A DNA stretch of 36,487 bases, taken from contig JAESRV010000005.1 in NCBI GenBank assembly GCA_016764475.1, forward strand, positions 1 to 36,487, read 5' to 3'. Shown here piece after piece: positions 7,482 to 14,022 of this stretch. Origin of the DNA: Amylibacter sp. Its GTDB lineage: Bacteria > Pseudomonadota > Alphaproteobacteria > Rhodobacterales > Rhodobacteraceae. Every line of letters begins with the position of its first letter. The first letter of the stretch is position 1. The notes beneath the pieces were generated by a model. It did not search any database. It was not told where the DNA came from and saw nothing but the letters and a program-made list of their open reading frames with translations. The translations under genes were made by a program, and so were the position numbers.

Positions 7482-8136
7482 GCTGATCAGGGCTTAGGGC
7501 TGCTTGTAATTTAGCAAAACCGTATGCAATGAAGTTGCGCTGGGTATAACCGACCGCAACTGCATCGCGTTTGTGCAAGGCACGAACCACTTCACTTAAT
7601 TCAGCCACTAAATCACCCGCGACCCCTTCAGGCGCATGGCTGGCTTCACGATACCAAAAACGCGCTGACCTATAATACAACTGATCCCATGTTTCGCGCA
7701 GTACAGCGTTGCCGATCAGATCGGCAATCAGGGCATGTTGCGCATGGTTTATTTGCCAATATTCCGACGCGCTATAGTCCTTTACCAGTCGCTTAGCACG
7801 ACCCAGTAAATCTATTGCAGCCTGTTCATCCGCATAGGTGATTTCACGCGGTGACAGAACGCCAATCAATTCGGCCATTTTCTGGCGCATTTCATAGATG
7901 TCTTTCAGCTCGGTGCTATCCAGATCCGTGACGATCGTGCCGACCCCGTCGCGTACAGCCACCAAGGCACCGTGTTCTAATCTTTGTAAAACGGCCCGAA
8001 TAGGTGTGCGGCTGATACCGAATTCCTTGGCCAGTGCCGCCTCTCGTAACACGGTACCGGGGGGATAATCCAGCAGGCATATCCGATCGCGAAGCGTGTT
8101 GAAAATAACCGCCGTTGTATGCTTATTCTGCGCCAT
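7471..8136 (-). CDS. GntR family transcriptional regulator (FCD type)
   Basis: A 221-aa regulator with an N-terminal winged HTH (about residues 5-70; LREAALAKEFGISRTPIRAVLQRLEHGALV) and a C-terminal all-helical FCD ligand domain. These usually bind small carboxylates and repress catabolic genes. The ATG at 8136 overlaps the stop of the racemase-like gene by one base (TGATG), so the two are co-translated; a TTG at 8139 is less likely. A pair of inverted half-sites at 8557 and 8614, between the two arms of the cluster, is its probable operator. The cluster's substrate is unknown. Confidence 0.9.
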   Translation of the reverse strand: MAQNKHTTAVIFNTLRDRICLLDYPPGTVLREAALAKEFGISRTPIRAVLQRLEHGALVAVRDGVGTIVTDLDSTELKDIYEMRQKMAELIGVLSPREITYADEQAAIDLLGRAKRLVKDYSASEYWQINHAQHALIADLIGNAVLRETWDQLYYRSARFWYREASHAPEGVAGDLVAELSEVVRALHKRDAVAVGYTQRNFIAYGFAKLQAALSPDQPIS

Positions 8137-8534
8137 CAATGATCTTCCAGTAATTGGCCGTGGCCTGTAATCGGGTCTGTAATGCCTGCCAACCGCAATA
8201 CATCCCAGATCATTGCCTGATTGGAACAGATCGCGGGTTTTCCGGTGGCTTTTTCAATCGCGTCGATCACATCAAGTGTGCCGTCAGGCAACAGGCTTGC
8301 CGCCGCAGGGGCCAGCATATCGCCTGCGGCCAGCAAGGTTTCCGCGCTGATATTGTCAGGCGTTGCAATGCGCGCAAAATGCATGCCCACACCCTTGGGG
8401 CGCAGGGCCATAACATCGTCCTGGATGGTTTGTTCGGTGGCCAGCAACACAAATCCGATCTTGGCGCGGTGATGACGCCCTTGATCAAATTCGATATTAT
8501 ATGTCGCTGACTGAACAGTCTTTGTCGTGGACAT
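8136..8534 (-). pseudogene. Asp/Glu racemase / maleate isomerase-like protein with internal deletion
   Basis: This 132-aa frame matches both ends of the roughly 240-aa Asp/Glu racemase superfamily (maleate isomerase/arylmalonate decarboxylase type). The N-terminal part runs FDQGRHHRAKIGFVLLATEQ to LLPDGTLDVI; it then jumps straight to the C-terminal AIEKATGKPAICSNQAM...WDVLRLAGI. The middle, which in relatives holds both catalytic cysteines, is absent; the only Cys left is in AICSNQ. The reading frame is kept, so about 100 codons were lost cleanly. Start taken at 8534, with GGAA eight bases upstream; in-frame ATG 8543 and TTG 8549 are alternatives. Probably inactive as an enzyme. Confidence 0.75.
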
Positions 8535-8556
8535 CAAGTGCATTTCCAATGATAGA

Positions 8557-8626
8557 TGTATACACCTATAGATAATAATGCAGAATCAGTCAATGATATG
8601 CGCTTGATTTTGAATAGGTGCATACA
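8557..8626. promoter_or_regulatory. Paired GntR-type operator in divergent promoter
   Basis: TGTATACACCTAT (8557-8569) and ATAGGTGCATACA (8614-8626) are inverted copies matching at 12 of 13 positions, 44 bp apart, in the space between the racemase-like and M24 genes. The cores TGTATACA and TGCATACA resemble operators of FCD-type GntR repressors. Two sites would allow looping over both promoters. The regulator encoded at 7471-8136 is the natural candidate. Confidence 0.6.
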
Positions 8627-8646
8627 GCAAGATCAGGAGAGATAAG

Positions 8647-9804
8647 ATGTTAGAACAGGCAAAAGCCAGAACCGCCGCATTGCAACGCAAAATGGCGGCA
8701 AGCAATATTGATGTGGCAATTTTCACCGATGAGAGTTCAATCGCTTATCTGGCTGGTTTTTGGGGCTATCTGTCTGTCGAATTTGGCCGCCCCAGCATGT
8801 TGGTTGTCTGGCCAGACAAGCCCCCCGCGATCATCACGCCCCTGATGGAAAGCGAAATGGTCGAAGCGATGACTTGGGTCAAGGATATCCACACTTGGGA
8901 GGATTTTGGGCCGAACAGCTGGCAAAACGTTTTGTCTGCAACATTGGGGTCGAACCCCACGCGGGTGGGTGTGGAAATAAACCTGATGCCCGCGATTGTG
9001 CGCAACTGGATGGATGATGCGCTGGCCAATGCCGGGGTCACTGATATTGCACCTGTTTTGGGTGAAATGCGTATGATCAAGTCGCCTGAAGAAATAGAAG
9101 TGATGAAACAGGCAGGTTTAATTGCCGGTGATATGATGGCCGCCGCCGAAGGGGCATTGGCCGCAGGTGTACCCGAATATGAAGCCGCGCTTGCAGTGAT
9201 CAATGCAGGTACGCGCAAGGCGGCGGGATTTCTGACCGATAAGGGCTGGGAAGCGTTCGTATCACCGATGATCCACAACTTGCAGATCATGCAGTCGGGT
9301 AAAGACACATCCATGGTGCATCGCCGTGCCAGTGTTAAGAAATTGGAAAAATTCGACCCTGTCTATTTCTGTTTTTGCAATATGGCACAATTCAAGTTGT
9401 ATAAACTGGGCTTTGACCGGATGTTTTTTGTCGAAGCAGTATCGGATGAGGCAGCTAAGGTGCAGCAGGCCGCACTGGACGCGCAACAAGCTGCGATTGT
9501 CGCGATTAAACCGGGTGTGACAGCCGAAAGCGTGGCAGAGGCGGCCAATGTGATTTACCGTGATCGGGGCTATGAGACGGGTTATCGCACGGGGCGTTCC
9601 ATTGGTATGTCTTATTTGGAAGCCCCTGAACTGAAGGCAGGTGATAAAACCATTTTGCAACCGGGCATGACCTTTGCCGTGGATGGCGGCATATCTGTGG
9701 ACGGCGCATTGGGCGGGCGTATTGGTGACAGTATTGTAGTGACGGATACGGGGTTTGAATATCTGACTGATTATCGCCGCGATATTCTGATTGCAGGTAA
9801 ATAA
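8647..9804 (+). CDS. M24 family (creatinase/aminopeptidase-fold) protein
   Basis: A 385-aa pita-bread-fold protein with an N-terminal creatinase domain (about residues 8-140; AKARTAALQRKMAASNIDVA and TDESSIAYLAGFWGY) and a C-terminal M24 domain (about 150-380; EMRMIKSPEEIEVMKQAG). M24 members cleave C-N bonds in peptides, creatine or ectoine. The usual five metal ligands look mostly lost: the His motif GHGIGxxxHE reads GRSIGMSYLEAP, IEPG reads VDGG and RIED reads RIGD, so a creatinase-like metal-free mechanism is possible. AGGAGA precedes the ATG. The carbon-nitrogen hydrolase starts on the next base after its stop. Substrate unknown. Confidence 0.85.
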   Translation: MLEQAKARTAALQRKMAASNIDVAIFTDESSIAYLAGFWGYLSVEFGRPSMLVVWPDKPPAIITPLMESEMVEAMTWVKDIHTWEDFGPNSWQNVLSATLGSNPTRVGVEINLMPAIVRNWMDDALANAGVTDIAPVLGEMRMIKSPEEIEVMKQAGLIAGDMMAAAEGALAAGVPEYEAALAVINAGTRKAAGFLTDKGWEAFVSPMIHNLQIMQSGKDTSMVHRRASVKKLEKFDPVYFCFCNMAQFKLYKLGFDRMFFVEAVSDEAAKVQQAALDAQQAAIVAIKPGVTAESVAEAANVIYRDRGYETGYRTGRSIGMSYLEAPELKAGDKTILQPGMTFAVDGGISVDGALGGRIGDSIVVTDTGFEYLTDYRRDILIAGK

Positions 9805-10575
9805 ATGAAACTGGCCGTCTTTCAATCGGCAGGCGGCGGCTTGACGGTTCAGGAACGCCTAGCCAAACTTGGCGATGCTTTGGCGCAAACCGATTGTGAT
9901 CTGATGATCTGCCCTGAACTTTATGTATCTGGCTATAATGTAGGCGATATGGTCGGGCAGGTGGCGCAAACCGAAAGTGCCAGTTTTATTGAACAGGCTA
10001 CGGTTTTGGCTAAATCCACTGCGACGGCATTGGTCTTTGGGTATCCAGAACGGGCTGACGGGGTGCTCTACAATTCGGTATTGTTTGTGGATGCAACAGG
10101 TCAGATCAGTGCCAACCACCGAAAACTGGCCATTCCTCCAGGGTTTGAACAGGGTCACTTTGCGGCAGGCCACGCGATGACCGTATTTGACTACATGGGG
10201 CTGAAATGCGCTATTTTGATCTGCTATGATGCTGAATTCCCTGAAACTTTGCGTAAAGTGGCCCAAATGGGGGCGCAATTGGTGATTGTAGCCACGGCAT
10301 TAAATGTGAACTGGCCTGTTGTGGCAGACAAGGTCATGCCAACACGGGCGTTTGAAAACGGGGTCTGGCTGGCTTATGCGAACCATGCGGGTGTGGAAAA
10401 TGGTTTGGAATATTACGGCCATAGTTGCATCGTGTCACCCACCGGGGAAGAGGCCGCGCGCGCAGGTCTGGCCGAAGAAATACTACTGGCAGAAATTGCT
10501 GCGGGGGCTGTGAAAGCGGCACAAAAGCGCTTGCCTTATCTTCGGGATGTTAAGCGACTGAATTGCGTGTTATAA
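9805..10575 (+). CDS. Carbon-nitrogen hydrolase (nitrilase superfamily amidase)
   Basis: A 256-aa nitrilase-superfamily enzyme, which hydrolyses amide, carbamoyl or nitrile bonds through a Glu-Lys-Cys triad. All three are visible: E38 in ICPELYVSGYN, K107 in NHRKLAIPP and C140 in LICYDAEFPE. Length fits the amidase branches (250-280 aa). The ATG follows the M24 stop TAA directly, so it is in the same operon. With the GntR gene and the damaged racemase-like gene this suggests uptake and hydrolysis of an amide- or N-carbamoyl-containing organic acid; that is inference. Its stop codon overlaps the copper-box palindrome before the next gene. Confidence 0.9.
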   Translation: MKLAVFQSAGGGLTVQERLAKLGDALAQTDCDLMICPELYVSGYNVGDMVGQVAQTESASFIEQATVLAKSTATALVFGYPERADGVLYNSVLFVDATGQISANHRKLAIPPGFEQGHFAAGHAMTVFDYMGLKCAILICYDAEFPETLRKVAQMGAQLVIVATALNVNWPVVADKVMPTRAFENGVWLAYANHAGVENGLEYYGHSCIVSPTGEEAARAGLAEEILLAEIAAGAVKAAQKRLPYLRDVKRLNCVL

Positions 10576-10595
10576 CCTTCTGGTTACTGGAAGGA
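10575..10595 (+). promoter_or_regulatory. CueR/HmrR-type copper box
   Basis: ACCTTC-TGGTTACT-GGAAGG is a dyad with the ACCTTCC/GGAAGG form of MerR-family Cu(I) operators, only 11 bases before the ATG of the CueR-like gene. It overlaps the nitrilase stop codon and supplies part of the ribosome site. I infer autoregulation. Clear -35 and -10 boxes at the expected 19-bp spacing were not confirmed. Confidence 0.55.
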
Positions 10596-10606
10596 AGGGT
10601 GCAAAG

Positions 10607-10996
10607 ATGAATATTGGCGAGATTTCAAAACGATCTGATTTGCCTGTTAAAACAGTGCGTTACTATGCCGATGTTGGGTTAGTAAAGCCTGTAGGGCGCA
10701 CTGATGCGGGTTACCGTACCTATGATGACAAGGCCCTGCGCAAGTTGATATTTGTACGTCGTTCGCGGGCGATGGGCTTTTCTGTTGAGAAATGCCGCAG
10801 GTTGTTGGGGCTTTTTGAAGATCAAAGCCGCACCAGCGCAGAAGTGCGCAGCATTGCCAAGCAACATTTGCAGGAAATTGATGCAAAGCTGGATGAATTA
10901 AAGAAGCTGCAAAAAGAACTTTCAATGCTGGTCAGCAATTGCCACGGTGATGACCGCCCTGATTGCCCGATTTTAGATGCGCTGGAACGTGGATAA
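10607..10996 (+). CDS. cueR: Cu(I)-responsive MerR family regulator (CueR/HmrR type)
   Basis: A 129-aa MerR regulator: N-terminal winged HTH (residues 1-70; NIGEISKRSDLPVKTVRYY and GLVKPVGRTDAGYRTYD), a long dimerisation helix (about 75-108), and the metal loop CHGDDRPDC. Its cysteines C112 and C120 match the numbering and spacing of the Cu(I) ligands of E. coli CueR, which argues against mercury (MerR) or zinc (ZntR) sensing. Such proteins activate copper-exporting P-type ATPases. No copA or copper oxidase gene is in the window, so this copy is an orphan here. It follows the nitrilase gene by 31 bp, with a copper-box dyad in the gap. Confidence 0.87.
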   Translation: MNIGEISKRSDLPVKTVRYYADVGLVKPVGRTDAGYRTYDDKALRKLIFVRRSRAMGFSVEKCRRLLGLFEDQSRTSAEVRSIAKQHLQEIDAKLDELKKLQKELSMLVSNCHGDDRPDCPILDALERG

Positions 10997-11190
10997 CCCG
11001 TAAATCTTGTGGATATCTTGAAGTTTTCTGTGGGTATTAACACATTTACCTTAAATTCTTCTTTACAGAATGCCATTTGTGGCACACCATATGTAGTAAG
11101 CAAAGCGGTATAAACCGCGACACTTAGCTAAACCTACTAATCGAGCAGGTTTTATCCTAACAAAACCAAAAGACGTTTGGGGACGGGCAT

Positions 11191-11694
11191 ATGGCAAATT
11201 CAGAGCATTATCTGGGCGCGGATGATCTACATCCCATAGATATGGTTGAAACACTGGCGCAGCATTACGACTGGGATTTTGACCGCGTCGCCGAAGATCA
11301 GATCGCGATGGTGATCGAAGGGTCGTGGCGCATCTATTCGATCACGCTGGCGTGGTCAGCCTATGATGAAACCCTGCGCATGGTTTGCACCTTTGACATG
11401 GACCCGCCAAGTGACACGTTGCCGGCCCTTTATCAGGCCTTGAATGAAGCAAACGACAGTTGCTGGGCAGGCTCGTTTGCGATGTGGGCGGATCAACGCC
11501 TGATGGTTTACCGCTACGGTTTGTTGTTGGGGGGGGACGCGACTGCCGAACCTGAACAGATCGACCAGATGTTGTCGGCAGCGGTTGCTGCGTGTGAAAA
11601 GTTCTACCCCGCATTTCAGCTGATTTGCTGGGGCAACAGCCCGGTAAAAGAAGCGATGAACATTGCAATGACCGAAGCTTACGGTCGCGCTTGA
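11191..11694 (+). CDS. YbjN domain-containing protein
   Basis: A 167-aa acidic, tryptophan-rich protein of the YbjN family (PF10722), a type III secretion chaperone-like fold with no firmly known role; E. coli YbjN has been linked to stress and motility. The opening HPIDMVETLAQHYDWDFDRVAEDQIAMVIEG and the central MVCTFDMDPP fit the family. The ATG at 11191 follows GGGGACGGGC. In Rhodobacterales this gene often sits directly before proC, as here (47-bp gap), so co-transcription is likely. No signal peptide or membrane segment. Confidence 0.85.
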   Translation: MANSEHYLGADDLHPIDMVETLAQHYDWDFDRVAEDQIAMVIEGSWRIYSITLAWSAYDETLRMVCTFDMDPPSDTLPALYQALNEANDSCWAGSFAMWADQRLMVYRYGLLLGGDATAEPEQIDQMLSAAVAACEKFYPAFQLICWGNSPVKEAMNIAMTEAYGRA

Positions 11695-11741
11695 TTTTCG
11701 TGTGAATTTACCCGATTGTCACCTGAAAAGGGGGCAATGCT

Positions 11742-12554
11742 ATGACATTATCCAATATCAACGAAAACGGCTTGGTGCTACTGGGCTGTGGCAAAATGGG
11801 CTCTGCCATGTTGCAGGGCTGGCTGGCGCAAGGGGTGCGCCCAAGTGCCGTCACAATCCTTGATCCATACCCGTCTGACTGGTTGAAAACCCAAGGCGTA
11901 TCAATCAATACGGATTTGCCTGCCGCCCCTGCGGTTTGTATTCTGGCGGTAAAACCGCAAATGATGGGCAAGGCTTTGCCGCGTTTGCAAGCACTGGGGA
12001 ACGGGAACACCTTGTTTATATCCATCGCCGCAGGCACATCTATCGCCAGCTTTGAAGATGTTTTGGGCGCTGATACCCCGATTATCCGGGCCATGCCCAA
12101 TACGCCTGCCGCCGTTGGGCGGGGGATTACAGCCTTGATTGGCAACGATATAATCAGCGCAGATCAGATGAACATGGCCGAAACCCTGTTGGCGGCAGTC
12201 GGGCAAACCCTGCGTTTGGATAATGAAGGTCAGATGGACGCGGTCACGGCTGTATCGGGTTCCGGCCCAGCCTATGTGTTTCACTTGATTGAGACTATGG
12301 CCGCCGCTGGCGTGGCCGAAGGGTTGCCTGCTGATATGGCCATGCGGTTAGCGAAAGCGACAGTTGCGGGGGCAGGGGAATTGGCTGAGAAAGCAGATGA
12401 AGACCCGGCGCAACTGCGTATTAACGTAACCTCCCCCGGGGGTACAACAGCGGCAGCTTTGGCGGTGTTGATGGATACGGAAACAGGGTTTCCGAAAGTG
12501 GTAAGTGCAGGCGTGAAAGCGGCGGCGGATCGTAGTAAAGAGCTGGGTAAATAA
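11742..12554 (+). CDS. proC: Pyrroline-5-carboxylate reductase
   Basis: A 270-aa enzyme for the last step of proline synthesis, reducing pyrroline-5-carboxylate with NAD(P)H. The Rossmann motif LLGCGKMGSAML lies at about residues 10-21, AVKPQMM follows at about 67, then IRAMPNTPAAVG. The family signature falls near residues 160-250 (VSGSGPAYVFHLIE and TSPGGTTAAAL). Length is typical. AAAAGGGGGC precedes the ATG as ribosome site. It abuts the csaA-like gene, whose ATG is the next codon after its TAA, so the two are translationally linked. Confidence 0.96.
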   Translation: MTLSNINENGLVLLGCGKMGSAMLQGWLAQGVRPSAVTILDPYPSDWLKTQGVSINTDLPAAPAVCILAVKPQMMGKALPRLQALGNGNTLFISIAAGTSIASFEDVLGADTPIIRAMPNTPAAVGRGITALIGNDIISADQMNMAETLLAAVGQTLRLDNEGQMDAVTAVSGSGPAYVFHLIETMAAAGVAEGLPADMAMRLAKATVAGAGELAEKADEDPAQLRINVTSPGGTTAAALAVLMDTETGFPKVVSAGVKAAADRSKELGK

Positions 12555-12893
12555 ATGGCTGAGATTACTTTTGATGATTTCATGAAAGTTGACATTCGCG
12601 TGGGCCAAATCACCCGCGCTGAACCGTTTCCAGAGGCACGCAAACCTGCCTATAAACTCTGGGTCGATATGGGGCCGGAACTGGGGGTTAAAAAATCATC
12701 GGCCCAAATCACTGTGCATTACGATGTGGACATGCTGGTGGGCCGCAAGGTCATGGCGGTGGTGAACTTTCCACCGCGCCAGATCGGGCCTGTGATGTCT
12801 GAGATTTTAGTCTTGGGCGTGCCCGACAAAAACAACGAGGTGGTGTTGCTGAAACCCGATCTGGATGTGCCGATCGGCGGGCGGTTGTATTAG
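12555..12893 (+). CDS. csaA: tRNA-binding / CsaA-type chaperone protein
   Basis: A 112-aa single OB-fold protein of the CsaA/tRNA-binding-domain family (EMAP-II-like). B. subtilis CsaA is a dimeric chaperone linked to protein export; others bind tRNA. The family opening FMKVDIRVGQITRAEPFPEARKPAYKL is clear, as are SSAQIT, VVNFPPRQIG and MSEILVLG. Length matches the family (about 110 aa). It is read directly after proC with no gap. A REP-like hairpin 12 bp beyond its stop could end the ybjN-proC-csaA transcript. Confidence 0.9.
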   Translation: MAEITFDDFMKVDIRVGQITRAEPFPEARKPAYKLWVDMGPELGVKKSSAQITVHYDVDMLVGRKVMAVVNFPPRQIGPVMSEILVLGVPDKNNEVVLLKPDLDVPIGGRLY

Positions 12894-12904
12894 GGCCTGC
12901 AAGG

Positions 12905-12934
12905 GGCGGTACGGGCTGAAGCCCTTCCTACGCC
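12905..12934. repeat. REP-like hairpin downstream of csaA
   Basis: GGGCT-GA-AGCCC (12913-12924) is flanked by outer pairing bases GGCGGTA and TACGCC, giving one long imperfect stem. The form resembles short intergenic palindromes dispersed in many proteobacterial genomes. It lies just after a gene end, where it may act as terminator or mRNA stabiliser. Confidence 0.55.
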
Positions 12935-12954
12935 ACGTTTTATCTTTTCACCCT

Positions 12955-12994
12955 AGCAACAAACTGTGCCACCCCCTATATTAGGTTTGTTACG
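12955..12994. promoter_or_regulatory. Possible promoter/operator of the XpaC-TelA cluster
   Basis: AACAAAC (12958-12964) and GTTTGTT (12985-12991) are inverted 7-mers bracketing a -10-like TATATT (12978-12983). This sits just before the first small gene of the cluster and is the only plausible promoter in the gap. No regulator can be assigned. Confidence 0.3.
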
Positions 12995-13014
12995 AACAAT
13001 AATTGGGGGCGGGC

Positions 13015-13107
13015 ATGTCTGCCGCATCACTGCAATGGATTTCTTACTTTATTCTGGTTGCCATCATCTGGGTGGTTTCAGCCGGTGCTTATAGCGGGTC
13101 ATTGTAA
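13015..13107 (+). CDS. 30-aa single-pass membrane peptide leading the XpaC-TelA cluster
   Basis: The frame MSAASLQWISYFILVAIIWVVSAGAYSGSL runs from the ATG at 13015 to TAA at 13105-13107; the last A of the stop is the first base of the XpaC ATG (TAATG). GGGGGCGGGC lies just before the start. Residues about 8-25 form one hydrophobic helix, with short polar ends and no charged residue. The coupling to XpaC and the strong ribosome site argue that it is translated. No family is recognised. It could be a small membrane partner of XpaC/TelA, or a leader peptide whose translation gates the downstream gene. Confidence 0.6.
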   Translation: MSAASLQWISYFILVAIIWVVSAGAYSGSL

Positions 13108-14012
13108 TGACCCAGCGTTATGGTGGAAAATTTAGCCCGCAAGGCGCGCCTGATACGGCTGCGGCCCCGCCTAAAAACAGGTTTCGCGGCAAAAAAGCCT
13201 ATCAATCCAACATCCGCGCCAAGCTGCTGTTTCTGATCCCGTTGCCTTTGTTGTTCTCTGGCATTGGGGAATTAAAGGCAGAAAACAGTATTGGCATGAT
13301 ATTTGAATGGGGTGCATTGGCGGCTTTATTATTGGCCGCATGGTTGTTGCGCGACGGGCTGGAAGCTGAGGCCACTTATAATGCGCGCAAAGTTGCCCGC
13401 CCGCCTGCGATACCACGCAAGATATTTGCCTCTGTGCTGACGGGTGCCGGTGTGACATTGGCAGCCTTTGGTGGCGCACATGTCGCGCTGTTTTCCAGTC
13501 TGGTTTTCGGGGCGGCTGCCGCGATTGCGCATAGCTTAAGCTTTGGCCTAGACCCAATGCGGCGCAAAGGCATGGAAGGGTTTGATGCGTTTGAAAACGA
13601 CCGTGTGGTGAAAGCCGTGGAACGGGCGGAAAAACTGTTGGCGGAAACCATCAGTGCTTCCCACAAATTCAACGACCGCGCCCTTGAAGGCCGCATTGAA
13701 AGTCTGGCGTCAACCGCACGCGATATGTTTCGCACTGTCGAAGAAGACCCGCGCGACTTGGCGCGTGCGCGCAAGTTCATGGGGGTCTATCTGAAAGGTG
13801 CGCGTGATGCCACGATCAAGTTTGCCGATTTATACGCGCGGAAGCGCGATACCGCCGCGCGCGCGGATTACGAAGCACTTCTAAGTGATTTGGAACAAAG
13901 CTTTGTATCCCACCAACAAACATTACTTCTGGATGACCGCAGTGATCTGGATGTTGAAATAGAAGTTTTACGAGACAGACTGAAACAAGAAGGCCTAACC
14001 GCCAAACGATAG
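13107..14012 (+). CDS. XpaC-like 5-bromo-4-chloroindolyl phosphate hydrolysis family protein
   Basis: A 301-aa XpaC family protein (PF10112), named from a hydrolysis phenotype and commonly encoded beside TelA; its biochemical role is not established. A basic, proline-rich N-terminus (1-35) is followed by hydrophobic segments at about 40-54, 64-82 and 107-146. A soluble helical domain from about 150 to the end includes VVKAVERAEKLLAET, which is probably coiled coil. It overlaps the 30-aa peptide gene by one base and ends 10 bp before telA, where AGGAGA provides the next ribosome site. Probably an inner-membrane protein with a cytoplasmic helical tail. Confidence 0.82.
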   Translation: MTQRYGGKFSPQGAPDTAAAPPKNRFRGKKAYQSNIRAKLLFLIPLPLLFSGIGELKAENSIGMIFEWGALAALLLAAWLLRDGLEAEATYNARKVARPPAIPRKIFASVLTGAGVTLAAFGGAHVALFSSLVFGAAAAIAHSLSFGLDPMRRKGMEGFDAFENDRVVKAVERAEKLLAETISASHKFNDRALEGRIESLASTARDMFRTVEEDPRDLARARKFMGVYLKGARDATIKFADLYARKRDTAARADYEALLSDLEQSFVSHQQTLLLDDRSDLDVEIEVLRDRLKQEGLTAKR

Positions 14013-14022
14013 GAGACATTTA

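Noticed and set aside
8136-9804. Ectoine degradation genes eutA/eutD
   Set aside because: Same superfamilies, but the M24 protein's N-terminus and motifs do not match ectoine hydrolase as I know it, and eutB, eutC and eutE are absent.
12891-12900. TAGGGCCTG after the csaA stop resembles the MITE end
   Set aside because: Only nine bases match, and the following sequence differs; chance match or REP flank.
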